A DNA stretch of 48,480 bases from UKL13-2 sp044228625 (GCA_044228625.1 JBGAUM010000011.1:1-48480); one strand, 5' to 3'. Shown: positions 28,440 to 36,970, numbered from the stretch's first letter. A program made the numbers and translations. Notes: generated by a model not told the origin, from the sequence alone.

Positions 28440-29321
28440 ATGCGAGTTTTGTCTTGGTTGCTGTGTGTTCCTTTGCTGGCAGGCGGTCTCGAGGCGGCGG
28501 CCTGGGGCCCGGATGGCCACCGCGTCACCGGCTTGGTGGCCCAGGAGCTCTTGACCCCCAAGACGCGCCTCCGGCTGAACCAGCTGATGCAATCGATGCA
28601 GATCGGTGACTTGGCCGACTTTTCCAACCAGATGGATGTATTCCGGATGGCGCTGTCGCTGGAGGTCCCCAATTCGGAGAAATGGCATTACGACAACCAG
28701 CCCTTGTGCGCCAAGAGAACCTTCGAACAGTACTGTGCGGGCGGACATTGCGCGTCGGCCAAGATCCCGCATTTTTTCCAGCAGTTGTCCGATGAGTCCT
28801 TGCCCACCGCAGAGCGCGCCCGTGCAGCGATGTTCCTGGTGCACATGGTGGGGGACATTCACCAACCGCTGCATGCAGCGGACGACGATGATTTGGGCGG
28901 CAACCGCAAGAACACCCTGCCGCCCAATACCGACATGCCGCGAAACCTGCATCGCGTCTGGGATTCGGACCTGGTGCGCCAGGCGCTGCGCGGGATTCGC
29001 GACACCGACTATGCAGCGTTGTTGATTTCGCGTTACCGCGAGAAGGAGATCCCGAGGTGGCAAAGCGGCGAAGTGGGCGACTGGATGAAAGAGTCTTTCG
29101 TCAACGCACGCGACCTTGTCTACGCGAAATTGCCGGAATACAGCTGCGGCACCCCCTGGCCAATGGAAAAGGTCGTGGCACTGCCCCCGGCCTACATGAA
29201 TGCTGCCGCCGAGGAAGTCCCAGCCCTGCTTACAAAAGCCGGCGCGCGCATGGCATGGCTGCTTAATCGCGCGCTCGATGGCGGTCTTGCCAAGGCGGAA
29301 TCGCCCGGCACCTACAAGTAA
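28440..29321 (+). CDS. S1/P1-family zinc-dependent nuclease, exported
   Basis: The 293-residue precursor has a signal peptide (MRVLSWLLCVPLLAGGLEAAA) cut just before the N-terminal Trp that coordinates zinc in this family (WGPDGH). Other zinc ligands appear in HMVGDIHQPLH and NLHRVWD. Members cleave single-stranded DNA and RNA and remove 3' phosphates. The protein probably works in the periplasm or medium. Four cysteines between residues 85 and 105 or so (LCAKRTFEQYCAGGHCA) may be disulfide-bonded. It is divergent from kefF and stands 89 nt before the RNase II-like gene; that gap has a weak AGGCC/GGCCT hairpin at 29347-29361. Confidence 0.93.
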   Translation: MRVLSWLLCVPLLAGGLEAAAWGPDGHRVTGLVAQELLTPKTRLRLNQLMQSMQIGDLADFSNQMDVFRMALSLEVPNSEKWHYDNQPLCAKRTFEQYCAGGHCASAKIPHFFQQLSDESLPTAERARAAMFLVHMVGDIHQPLHAADDDDLGGNRKNTLPPNTDMPRNLHRVWDSDLVRQALRGIRDTDYAALLISRYREKEIPRWQSGEVGDWMKESFVNARDLVYAKLPEYSCGTPWPMEKVVALPPAYMNAAAEEVPALLTKAGARMAWLLNRALDGGLAKAESPGTYK

Positions 29322-29410
29322 AACACCAGGACAGACGCGGGGTTTGAGGCCTTTTCGGCCTGGAATGCCCGCCAGCGCTTGGTTTTCATCATTACGAAAG
29401 CTCACTTTGC

Positions 29411-31258
29411 ATGAATGTTTTTTTTGAGGAGGACGGTGGCTTCAAGGTCGCGCGCGTGATGTCGGATATCGGCACCTCGTTGCAGGTCGAGTCGATTTCC
29501 GGCAAGCGCAGCAAGATCAAATCCTCCGCAGTGTTGCTGCGCTTTGAATCGTCGCTGGGAGACTTCCTGCCCGCGGTGCAACACCTCGCCTGCGACATCG
29601 ACCCGCAATTTCTTTGGGAGGCTCTCGGGGAAGGCGAGTTCGGTTGTGAGGACATGGCCGGTGAGTACTTTGGCCACAAACCCTCTGCCATCGAAGCCGC
29701 CGCGGTGGCCGAGAAACTGCATGCCTCGCCCATGTATTTCTACAAGCGGGGCAAGGGGCGCTATCAAAAAGCCCCGGAAGAAAACCTGAAGGCGGCGCTG
29801 GCGTCGATCGAGCGCAAGAAGCGCGACGCCGAACAGATGGCGGGTTGGGTTGCTGCGCTGACGAAGGGCTCCCTGCCCGCTGAAGTGTCGGCCCATCGGG
29901 ACACGCTTCTCTACAAGCCGGATCGCAACACCCTGATTGCCAAGGCCTGCGATCAGGCCGTGGCGGACTCCGGGAAAAGCCTGCCGCAATTGTTCTTTGA
30001 AGCCGGCGCTTGGCCAGACCGCGCTCGCGCGCCGTACGAGTTTCATTTGAACCGCTTCTTGTCGGAATATTTCCCCAAGGGGCGCGACTATTCGGGCGCA
30101 CTCGACCTACAGGAGCCTGCCGGCCTGACGCGCGCCAACGTCCGCGCCTTCAGCATTGACCATGCGGATACGACCGAGATTGATGATGCGTTTTCACTGA
30201 CCCCTCTCGCTGATGGCCGATGGGAGGTGGGTATCCACATCGCAGCGCCCGCCTTGTTCTTCGGAAGCGATGGCGCCTTGGAGGCGCTGGCCCGGACGCG
30301 CCTTTCAACGGTGTACTTTCCCGGTGACAAGATCACCATGCTGCCCGACGCGGCCGTGCAGGCTGCGACGCTTGCAGCGGGACGCGATGTGCCCGCGCTG
30401 TCGTTTTACGCCACTGTGGACTCCAGTACGTTTCTGATGGTGTCGTCGCGCAGCGCCATTGAGCAGGTGCCGATTGCTGCAAACCTGCGATTGCACGAAC
30501 TGGAAACGCGCATGACCCCGGCCACGATTGCCTCTGGCAACATCGAGGGGGACTTCGGCGCCGAGCTCTTGCGGCTCCACCGATTTGCCAGCGCGTTGGC
30601 AGGCTTGCGTGGCAAGGGGGACGAATCGGATCGGGTCGACTACGAGATCGATGTGAAGGACGGGCGTGTCGGCATCGGTATCCGGCAACGCGGCAACCCG
30701 GTCGACACCGTCGTGTCCGAGCTGATGATCCTGGTGAATCAGGAGTGGGGCAAGCTCCTCGCCGATCAGGCCGTTGCCGGCATCTATCGAACCCAGCAAA
30801 ACGGCAAGACGCGCATGGGGACCGATGCCTTGCCGCACGAAGGGCTTGGCGTCGCGCAATATGCGTGGTCCAGTTCGCCACTGCGCCGCTATGTGGACTT
30901 GGTGAACCAGCGGCAATTGATGGCTCATTTGCGAAATGAGCCGCCGCCATTTTCAAAACGATCGCGGGATTCGATCAACGCGCTTGGGGAATTGGCGCGT
31001 CGCTTTGACCTGACTTATGACGCCTACAATGAATTCCAGCGCTCACTGGAGCGGTTCTGGACCTTGCGGTACCTGCGGCAGGAAAGCATCACGGAGTTCG
31101 AGGGCCACATCATTCGGGACGAGCTGGTGCGCGCCGCCCAACTACCCTTGGTGGTAAAACTCGACAAGAACCCCGGGCTCGAGGCCAAGACCGCGGTGCG
31201 CGTGGCTGTCGGCGACCTGGATGATTGGCGGATCGACGGCGTGTTTCGATTGGCCTGA
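29411..31258 (+). CDS. RNB-domain exoribonuclease (RNase II-like)
   Basis: RNB enzymes degrade single-stranded RNA from the 3' end. The 615-residue protein is shorter than RNase R. Its catalytic centre is in FSIDHADTTEIDDAFSL (about 246-262), where the aspartates bind magnesium. YEIDVKDG, VSELMILVNQEWG, and the QYAWSSSPLRRYVDLVNQRQL signature follow in order. The N-terminal region is a short, diverged OB-type segment, and the C-terminal S1-like part ends near the stop without a long basic tail. The ATG at 29411 has no strong Shine-Dalgarno. A TonB-like gene follows, an order seen in betaproteobacteria. Confidence 0.92.
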   Translation: MNVFFEEDGGFKVARVMSDIGTSLQVESISGKRSKIKSSAVLLRFESSLGDFLPAVQHLACDIDPQFLWEALGEGEFGCEDMAGEYFGHKPSAIEAAAVAEKLHASPMYFYKRGKGRYQKAPEENLKAALASIERKKRDAEQMAGWVAALTKGSLPAEVSAHRDTLLYKPDRNTLIAKACDQAVADSGKSLPQLFFEAGAWPDRARAPYEFHLNRFLSEYFPKGRDYSGALDLQEPAGLTRANVRAFSIDHADTTEIDDAFSLTPLADGRWEVGIHIAAPALFFGSDGALEALARTRLSTVYFPGDKITMLPDAAVQAATLAAGRDVPALSFYATVDSSTFLMVSSRSAIEQVPIAANLRLHELETRMTPATIASGNIEGDFGAELLRLHRFASALAGLRGKGDESDRVDYEIDVKDGRVGIGIRQRGNPVDTVVSELMILVNQEWGKLLADQAVAGIYRTQQNGKTRMGTDALPHEGLGVAQYAWSSSPLRRYVDLVNQRQLMAHLRNEPPPFSKRSRDSINALGELARRFDLTYDAYNEFQRSLERFWTLRYLRQESITEFEGHIIRDELVRAAQLPLVVKLDKNPGLEAKTAVRVAVGDLDDWRIDGVFRLA

Positions 31259-31344
31259 AACGCAGCGTTGCTGCACATGGGCACTCGATAGGCCCGCTGA
31301 TAAAATCCCCCGCATGTTCATCGCAAGCAGAGAAGCGCGCGGCA

Positions 31345-32316
31345 ATGCTTGAGAAGCCGCGCGCCATTGCCCAGCAGGTCCGTTCGCGCATCGATGCCCG
31401 GCTCGACGCGGTGGCCGCAATCCCGCCGCCGCCCCTGGCCCTCTCCATCCAGCGCGCGCTGGCAGTGTCGGTGCCGATGCAATCCTCCGCGCTGTTCTCG
31501 GTTGCCTTTCACTTGTTCCTCGTCTTGGGTGTCGGCTTCCAGCTGTTCGATGGCAGCAAACTGATCTCTCCCCACAACGTTCTGGACGTGGTACTCGTCA
31601 ATGCGAAGTCGAGCACCAAGCCCACCAAGGCCGATGCGTTGGCCCAGGCCAATCTTGATGGCGGCGGCAATACCGATGCCAAGGTGCGCGCCGCCACGCC
31701 GCTCCCCGCCATCGACCAGGCGACGGCCAAGAACGAGGCCGAGGCCAAGCAACGTGTCAAGGAACTTGAGCAGGAACTCAAAACGCTGATGACGCAGGCC
31801 AAGGCCACCACCAAGGTCCTGCAAACGGAATTGCAACCGGAAAAAAGCGGCAACCCGAAACCGGTCAGCGCGGCGGAGTTGTATCAGCAGTCGGTGGAAA
31901 TCGCGCGCCTGGAGGCGGAAATCTCCAAGCAGTACTCGGCCTACCAACAACGGCCGCGGCGCGCCTTTGTCGGTGGGCGCACCCAAGCCTATCGATATGC
32001 CGCGTACGTCGACCAATGGCGCCAGAAGATCGAACGCGTCGGCAACCTGAATTATCCCGAGCAGGCGCGCGCGCAGGGCATTCGCGGCACCGTGCAGGTG
32101 ACCGTGGCGATCAAGGCCAATGGCGAAATCGAGGGTGTCGAAATCCACACCAAGCGCGCCAACAAGATTCTGGTCGGGGCGGTTCAACGCATCGTGCGGC
32201 TATCGGCACCCTTTCCGGCATTTCCCGGCGAGTTTCGCGCCGACACCGACATCCTGCACATCACTCGAACCTGGATGTTTGGCGAAACGCTGACGGCGGT
32301 GGCGGGAGAAAAATGA
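31345..32316 (+). CDS. TonB-like energy transducer protein
   Basis: The 323-residue protein has a cytoplasmic N-terminal part of about 45 residues, a membrane anchor (SALFSVAFHLFLVLGVGFQLF), a long Ala/Lys/Glu-rich spacer with coiled coil (about 130-200), and a TonB C-terminal domain (about 225-315) with NYPEQARAQGIRGTVQVTVAI. The Pro-rich linker of classical TonB is missing, replaced by the charged helix. No ExbB/ExbD genes are nearby. ATG at 31345 was chosen as the first in frame after a region with no conservation. Such TonB-like proteins after an RNB gene are common in betaproteobacteria, and their receptor is unknown. Confidence 0.85.
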   Translation: MLEKPRAIAQQVRSRIDARLDAVAAIPPPPLALSIQRALAVSVPMQSSALFSVAFHLFLVLGVGFQLFDGSKLISPHNVLDVVLVNAKSSTKPTKADALAQANLDGGGNTDAKVRAATPLPAIDQATAKNEAEAKQRVKELEQELKTLMTQAKATTKVLQTELQPEKSGNPKPVSAAELYQQSVEIARLEAEISKQYSAYQQRPRRAFVGGRTQAYRYAAYVDQWRQKIERVGNLNYPEQARAQGIRGTVQVTVAIKANGEIEGVEIHTKRANKILVGAVQRIVRLSAPFPAFPGEFRADTDILHITRTWMFGETLTAVAGEK

Positions 32317-32338
32317 TGTCGGGAAACAACCGCGCGGA

Positions 32339-33244
32339 CTAAAGTAGCGCCGCCCTGACTTTCCTCGATAGCGCATCAAAGGCCACGACCATCAGCACGA
32401 TGGCAATCAACAGGGTGGCAAGCCTTCCCCATTGGAACAGCGACACTGCCTCTGATACCAGGAGGCCCAGTCCGCCGGCACCGATCAGGCCCAGCACGGT
32501 GGAGTCTCGCATGTTGTATTCCCACACATAGAGGTGGTTGGAAATGAAGTTGGGCAGCAATGCCGGCCACACCGCAAACAGAAAGACCTGAACCGGTGTT
32601 GCGCCTGTGGCGCGCACGGCTTCGATGGGGCGCATGTCCAGTGTTTCGATGGACTCCGCATAGAGCTTTCCCCAGGTGCCCATCGAGTGCAACGCAATGG
32701 CCAGAATACCGGCCATTGGTCCCAGGCCGATGATGCCGACGAGGAGGAGCCCGAACACCAGGGTGTGAATGGAACGGCACACATCCAGGATCCGGCGCGC
32801 GCTCCACGCAATGATGAAGGGAACGTGCATGTTCCGCGCCGAAAGAAATCCAAGTGGGGCACCGAGTACCGCAGCCAGCAGGGAACCCAGGGTGGCGATC
32901 TTGAAAGTGATCCAGAGCGCCTCGGTCAGCCCGCCCAGAAATTTTGCTTCTGTCTCGCGTTCGTCCTCCACACGCAGCACGCGGCCATCGTCGGCCTTGT
33001 ATTCGAGTTTGGGGTCGCCAAACCAGAGCTTCAACACACTGGGGGACGAAAGTTCCGCCGCTGTCGTTTTCAGGTTTTCCCAGGGTTTGCGGCCCAGGGA
33101 AAAATCCCCCGCGCGAATCAGGCTGGCCACACAGGCCAAGACCAGCAGCACGTATGCGACCATCAACACCGCACTCTTGTGCGAGGAAAACCCGCGGGAC
33201 GGCAAGCGTTGCCGGGCGGGAATATCGAGTGTGGTGGTGACCAT
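32339..33244 (-). CDS. phnE: Phosphonate/phosphite-type ABC transporter permease
   Basis: The 301-residue inner-membrane permease has about six helices and the binding-protein-dependent transport loop with the EAA-like motif EAVRATGATPVQVFLFAVWP. FKIATLGSLLAAVLGAPLGFLSARN and the VRRI-equivalent ARRILDVCRSIHTLVFGLL are typical of PhnE. It starts with ATG 6 nt after the phnD stop, so they are co-transcribed. The matching ATPase PhnC is not next to it. It converges with the TonB-like gene, whose stop is 22 nt away. Confidence 0.92.
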   Translation of the reverse strand: MVTTTLDIPARQRLPSRGFSSHKSAVLMVAYVLLVLACVASLIRAGDFSLGRKPWENLKTTAAELSSPSVLKLWFGDPKLEYKADDGRVLRVEDERETEAKFLGGLTEALWITFKIATLGSLLAAVLGAPLGFLSARNMHVPFIIAWSARRILDVCRSIHTLVFGLLLVGIIGLGPMAGILAIALHSMGTWGKLYAESIETLDMRPIEAVRATGATPVQVFLFAVWPALLPNFISNHLYVWEYNMRDSTVLGLIGAGGLGLLVSEAVSLFQWGRLATLLIAIVLMVVAFDALSRKVRAALL

Positions 33245-33250
33245 CCGCGC

Positions 33251-34132
33251 TTATTTCTTGGTGGGCGTGAGCTTTCCAGATTCCAGCCCGGCGTCGCGGA
33301 TCGGCCGGTAGTACTGGTTGTCTTTCGCCACGAAGCCCGTGTAATTCTTTGGAAGCAGGGCTGGGCGCGTCGCAAGCAGGGGCCCGATCGCCTCCAGGGC
33401 TTTGACGAGCTTCGCGGTGAATGCCTTGTCCTGCGCCAAGTCCCTTGACACTGCAAACGCGTCATTGGGCAAGGGCGCGGAGGTCCACACAATGCGACTG
33501 TCGGAGGCCTTGATGAGTCCTTCGGCGATCATCGCATCGCGGTTGCGGTTGTAATCGGCGCCGGCGTCAAGTTCGCCGCGCACCACTTGCGTTTCGATAG
33601 CTTGATGCTTGGTGTAGATCACTTTCGCAAAATACTTTTCCGGATCGATCCCCCGTTTCTGGAATTCGTGATTGGGAATGAGATAACCGGACGTTGAGCC
33701 CTTGTCGCCAAATGCGAAGGTTTTGCCCTTCATGTCGTCGATGGAACGGATGCCGCTGTTGGGGCCGGTCACCATGATGGCGAAGTATTCCGGCTTGCCC
33801 TGGTACAGGATGGTGGCCACAGCCTCGGCTCCGGCCTGGTGATTGGCCAGCACATAGCCCCAAGGGCCCATCAGCGCCATGTCGGTCTCACCACTGGCCA
33901 AAGACTTTGCCAATCCCTCCCACGTGTCGACCGTTCGCAATCGAACTGGGCGGCCCAACGCATCGGCAAGGTAATCCGCCAACGGTCGGTAGGTGGCATC
34001 GTTCTTGTCCTTGTCCGGCTGGAACAAGCCCACGCCGAATTCGAGCGGGCGCCCGGTCTGGGCGGTCGTAAGCGTTGGCAGCAAGGCGGCGAGGCAAGTC
34101 ATCAGGGCGGCAAATGCAAGGCGAAGCTTCAT
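33251..34132 (-). CDS. phnD: Phosphate/phosphite/phosphonate ABC transporter substrate-binding protein
   Basis: The 293-residue periplasmic protein has a signal peptide (MKLRLAFAALMTCLAALLPTLTTAQ). The PhnD fold is shown by LRTVDTWEGLAKSLASGETDMALMGPWGY and the oxyanion-binding loop in FGDKGSTSGYLIPN. The ATG at 34132 gives a clean signal peptide; the frame is open to 34252. The mature chain has no cysteine, so thiol binding of arsenite, as proposed for the related AioX sensors, is unlikely. It is transcribed away from arsR from a shared 179-nt region, which links it by position to arsenic. It could import phosphate or a phosphonate, or act on arsenate; this is open. Confidence 0.9.
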   Translation of the reverse strand: MKLRLAFAALMTCLAALLPTLTTAQTGRPLEFGVGLFQPDKDKNDATYRPLADYLADALGRPVRLRTVDTWEGLAKSLASGETDMALMGPWGYVLANHQAGAEAVATILYQGKPEYFAIMVTGPNSGIRSIDDMKGKTFAFGDKGSTSGYLIPNHEFQKRGIDPEKYFAKVIYTKHQAIETQVVRGELDAGADYNRNRDAMIAEGLIKASDSRIVWTSAPLPNDAFAVSRDLAQDKAFTAKLVKALEAIGPLLATRPALLPKNYTGFVAKDNQYYRPIRDAGLESGKLTPTKK

Positions 34133-34276
34133 GGGGTCCGGTTCCATTCGGTGGGATAGGGATTGTGCGCCAAATACGCGCGCGAACGCAGTCTGGATGG
34201 GCTGGAGCAGAGCTGTTGCAAGGTTCATGGGTCGCGGTGGGGCATCGGGCATGACAAATAAACTTGTCCAAGGGTC

Positions 34277-34305
34277 TTGACAAACCTTGTTATTTCCACA
34301 ATACT
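34277..34305 (+). promoter_or_regulatory. Sigma-70 promoter of the ars operon
   Basis: TTGACA (34277-34282) is a perfect -35 element and AATACT (34300-34305) a fair -10 (four of six), separated by exactly 17 nt. The expected transcription start is around 34312, the first base of the arsR ATG. Confidence 0.75.
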
Positions 34306-34320
34306 GGAAATATGGAAATA
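34291..34320. promoter_or_regulatory. Probable ArsR operator
   Basis: TATTTCC (34291-34297) and GGAAATA (34306-34312) form a perfect 7-bp inverted repeat with an 8-nt centre. A second GGAAATA copy follows at 34314-34320. The repeat covers the -10 and the start site of the arsR promoter, the usual place for ArsR-family repression. The same spacer serves phnD on the other strand. Confidence 0.7.
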
Positions 34321-34698
34321 AAAAATGTCATCGCAGTATTGGCGGCACTGGCGCAGGAGACACGCTTGGGAATATTCCGCCTGCTTGTCGTAGCCGGCCC
34401 GCAAGGCCTGCCCGTGGGCGCGATTGCAGAGCGCCTCGGCTTGGCCAATGCAACGCTCTCCTTTCACTTGAAGGAACTGACGCAGGCCGGGCTCACGATC
34501 GCCACGCCACGGGGCCGCTCGATTTTGTATTCGGCCAATTTCGACACCATGAATTCCATTCTCGACTTCCTGACCGAGAACTGCTGCGCGGGCAGTTCGT
34601 GCGGTCCGGACGCCTCGTCATGCGCGACGAACGCGTCCGTGCGCAAGGGACCCTCCACTCCCGCGAAAAATCCCACTTCCAATAGGAAATCAACATGA
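34312..34698 (+). CDS. arsR: ArsR-family arsenic-responsive repressor
   Basis: The 128-residue winged-helix repressor has the ArsR recognition helix region LGLANATLSFHLKELTQAGL (about 42-61) and wing PRGRSILYS. Three cysteines, C91, C92 and C97 in ENCCAGSSC, sit after the DNA-binding domain, close to the C95/C96/C102 arsenite site known in the Acidithiobacillus ferrooxidans ArsR type. Arsenite binding would release the operator. The ATG at 34312 is at the predicted transcription start, so the mRNA may be leaderless. The stop overlaps the arsI ATG (ATGA). Confidence 0.93.
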   Translation: MEIKNVIAVLAALAQETRLGIFRLLVVAGPQGLPVGAIAERLGLANATLSFHLKELTQAGLTIATPRGRSILYSANFDTMNSILDFLTENCCAGSSCGPDASSCATNASVRKGPSTPAKNPTSNRKST

Positions 34699-35207
34699 AA
34701 CGCTTTCACGTTCACGTGGCCGTGCAGGATTTGGCGGCCTCCACGCAGTTCTACTCCACCTTGTTTGGCGCGCCACCCACCGTGCAAAAGCATGACTATG
34801 CCAAGTGGATGCTCGAAGACCCGCGCATCAACTTCGCAATCTCAGAACGCGATGGGGCGGGTGGATTGAATCACCTGGGTTTTCAAGCGGACTCCGACGA
34901 GGAGCTGCAAGGCATTCACGCCAACCTGCAGAAAGCGGGCACGGAGATTCTTGCCGAACAGGGCGCCAACTGTTGCTATGCGAAGTCGGACAAATATTGG
35001 GTGAAGGACCCGACCGGAATTCCATGGGAGAGCTTCCGCACGCTTGATTCCATTCCCTATTACGGCGAACACAGCCACAAGGGCCAAGCCGGCGCCGCCG
35101 CCAACGAGGGCGATGCCGACGGAGTCGCGTGCGGCGGTACCGCATGCTGCCCAACCACGTTCAAGAATGGCAAGGCCGAGCCGAAGCCCGCGTGTTGCAA
35201 TGGTTGA
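34695..35207 (+). CDS. arsI: ArsI/CadI-type vicinal-oxygen-chelate metalloenzyme
   Basis: ArsI is a dioxygenase that breaks the carbon-arsenic bond of trivalent organoarsenicals such as methylarsenite. The 170-residue protein has the ferrous-iron ligands expected for ArsI (H5 in FHVHVAV, H60 in NHLGF, E112 in WESF) and the vicinal arsenic-binding cysteines C93-C94 in GANCCYAKSDKYWVKDPTG. The tail adds CCPTT and a terminal CCNG, extra cysteine pairs that may bind metalloids. AGGAAA lies about 6 nt before the ATG. The arsC start overlaps its end by 8 bases. The same family is often named CadI after cadmium induction. Confidence 0.9.
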   Translation: MKRFHVHVAVQDLAASTQFYSTLFGAPPTVQKHDYAKWMLEDPRINFAISERDGAGGLNHLGFQADSDEELQGIHANLQKAGTEILAEQGANCCYAKSDKYWVKDPTGIPWESFRTLDSIPYYGEHSHKGQAGAAANEGDADGVACGGTACCPTTFKNGKAEPKPACCNG

Positions 35208-35709
35208 CGTGCCTTCCACACCAAAGACTCGCAACGTCCTGTTTCTTTGCACCCACAACTCGGCCCGCTCGGTGCTGGCCGAGTCGCTTCTGGGGGTCGT
35301 TGGCAAGGGTCGTTTTCGGGCGTTCAGCGCCGGGAGCCATCCCAGCGGGCGCGTCAACCCCTTCGCGGTCGAACTCGCCCGCTCGATCGGCTATCCGGCC
35401 GACTGCATCCGCAGCAAGAGCTGGGACGAATTTGCCGTTGAAGGTGCACCCGTCATGGACATCATCATCACCGTTTGCGATGACGCCGCGGGAGAGGCCT
35501 GCCCCCTATGGCTGGGACACCCCACCACCGCGCACTGGGGGTTTCCGGATCCTTCGCGGGTCGAAGGCGGTGACGACGAAAAGCGCGCGGCGTTCCACCG
35601 CGTGTTCGGCGACATCCGCAAACACATCGAAGCCTTGGTGGACTTGCCGGAGAGTGAGTTTGCCCCGGACAAACAGCGCGGCGCGCTCGCCCGCATCCAC
35701 GCCCGCTGA
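35200..35709 (+). CDS. arsC: Arsenate reductase, LMW-phosphatase type, thioredoxin-linked
   Basis: The enzyme reduces arsenate to arsenite. The phosphatase-like P-loop is C17-THNSAR-S in LFLCTHNSARS, and two further cysteines, C93 and C101 in VCDDAAGEACPLW, correspond to the relay pair of the thioredoxin-coupled Staphylococcus pI258-type enzyme. The 169-residue length is a little more than usual because of a charged C-terminal end. The ATG at 35200 falls inside the arsI end, in another frame, so translation is coupled; the open frame upstream of it is not conserved. The acr3 ATG begins 5 nt after its stop. Confidence 0.93.
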   Translation: MVDVPSTPKTRNVLFLCTHNSARSVLAESLLGVVGKGRFRAFSAGSHPSGRVNPFAVELARSIGYPADCIRSKSWDEFAVEGAPVMDIIITVCDDAAGEACPLWLGHPTTAHWGFPDPSRVEGGDDEKRAAFHRVFGDIRKHIEALVDLPESEFAPDKQRGALARIHAR

Positions 35710-35714
35710 AAAAG

Positions 35715-36785
35715 ATGCAGACACCCACCGCCGCCCCCGCTCCCTCACCCATGAGCTTCTTCGAGCGCTACCTCACGGCGTGGGTGGCGCTTTGCATTGT
35801 GGCCGGCATCGTGCTTGGCCAAATCGCGCCCGCGCTGTTCCGGCAGATTGGCGCGATGGAAGTTGCGCGCGTAAACCTGCCCGTCGGGGTTCTCATCTGG
35901 GTGATGATCATCCCGATGCTGGTGAAAATCGACTTCGGCGCATTGGGCCAGGTGCGGCGGCACCTGCGCGGCATCGGCGTGACACTGTTCGTGAATTGGC
36001 TGGTGAAACCGTTCTCGATGGCGCTGCTGGCATGGCTATTCATCCGCCACGCCTTCGCGCCGTGGCTGCCCAGCGAGCAAATCGACAGTTACATCGCCGG
36101 CCTCATCTTGCTCGCCGCCGCCCCGTGCACCGCGATGGTGTTTGTCTGGAGCCGCCTCACGCAAGGCGATCCGTACTTCACGTTGTCGCAGGTGGCGCTC
36201 AATGACCTGATCATGGTGTTTGCGTTTGCGCCGCTGGTTGCGTTGCTGCTGGGCGTTGCAAGCATTCGCGTGCCGTGGGATACGTTGCTCGTTTCCGTGG
36301 TGCTCTACATCGTGATCTCCGTGATCATCGCGCAGGGGCTTCGGCGCGCTTTGCTCGCGAAGGGCAATGACGCCCTCGAGTGGGCCCTGCAACGCTTCCA
36401 GCCGTGGTCCATCGGCGCCTTGCTTGCGACACTGGTGTTGCTGTTTGCCTTTCAGGGCGAAGCGATTCTGCGCCAGCCGGTGGTCATCTTGCTGCTGGCG
36501 GTGCCGATCCTGCTGCAGGTCATCATCAACGCCTCGCTTGCCTACTGGCTGAACCGGCAGCTCGGCGAATCGCATGCAGTGGCCTGCCCATCCGCACTGA
36601 TTGGCGCGTCCAACTTCTTTGAGTTGGCCGTGGCCGCGGCGATCAGCCTGTTTGGGTTTGAATCGGGCGCCGCGTTGGCCACCGTGGTCGGCGTGTTGAT
36701 CGAAGTGCCGCTGATGCTAGCCGTCGTGCGTGTGGTCAATTCCACGCGGGAGTGGTACGACGCGGGCAGGAAACCCATGCACTAG
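35715..36785 (+). CDS. acr3: ACR3-family arsenite efflux permease
   Basis: ACR3 exports arsenite driven by the membrane potential. The 356-residue protein has ten helices. The conserved essential cysteine lies in LLAAAPCTAMVFVWS, with PMLVKIDF and GASNFFELAVAAAISLFG as further family stretches. It is the last gene of arsR-arsI-arsC-acr3, whose genes overlap or are 5 nt apart, and a probable terminator follows at 36817-36842. The N-terminal 12 residues are Pro/Ala-rich. The product of ArsC is the substrate of this pump. Confidence 0.95.
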   Translation: MQTPTAAPAPSPMSFFERYLTAWVALCIVAGIVLGQIAPALFRQIGAMEVARVNLPVGVLIWVMIIPMLVKIDFGALGQVRRHLRGIGVTLFVNWLVKPFSMALLAWLFIRHAFAPWLPSEQIDSYIAGLILLAAAPCTAMVFVWSRLTQGDPYFTLSQVALNDLIMVFAFAPLVALLLGVASIRVPWDTLLVSVVLYIVISVIIAQGLRRALLAKGNDALEWALQRFQPWSIGALLATLVLLFAFQGEAILRQPVVILLLAVPILLQVIINASLAYWLNRQLGESHAVACPSALIGASNFFELAVAAAISLFGFESGAALATVVGVLIEVPLMLAVVRVVNSTREWYDAGRKPMH

Positions 36786-36816
36786 CAGCGTTGACCAAGA
36801 CAGTGGCGAAAACACG

Positions 36817-36842
36817 AAAGCCGGTCGCCGTCAGCGGCTTTT
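36817..36842 (+). terminator. Probable terminator of the ars operon
   Basis: AAAGCCG (36817-36823) and CGGCTTT (36835-36841) form a 7-bp stem ending in TTTT, 32 nt after the acr3 stop. A second perfect hairpin, GCCGCTG/CAGCGGC (36942-36958), lies closer to argC. The rest of the 185-nt gap between acr3 and argC shows no gene. Confidence 0.65.
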
Positions 36843-36941
36843 GTCGCATGATCAGACAAGCGTTATTCGCCTAGCGATCATGCAGGCGGGATCTTACCGC
36901 CGGGGAGACGTCGTCCGATCTAGTGACCACTTACGCGGCCC

Positions 36942-36958
36942 GCCGCTGACGCAGCGGC
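36942..36958. terminator. Hairpin beyond the argC stop
   Basis: GCCGCTG and CAGCGGC form a perfect 7-bp stem with a 3-nt loop, 12 nt past the argC stop on the minus strand. On the plus strand it is followed, after 8 nt, by TTTTTT; on the minus strand no U-tract follows. It may add to termination from either side. Confidence 0.4.
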
Positions 36959-36970
36959 CACTTTAGTTTT

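Noticed and set aside
33251..34132. PhnD as an AioX-like arsenite sensor
   Set aside because: The mature chain has no cysteine and no histidine kinase or arsenite oxidase genes are near; the phosphonate-type binding loop is intact.
36786..36970. A small RNA or tRNA between acr3 and argC
   Set aside because: No cloverleaf or T-loop is visible; the two hairpins are better explained as terminators.
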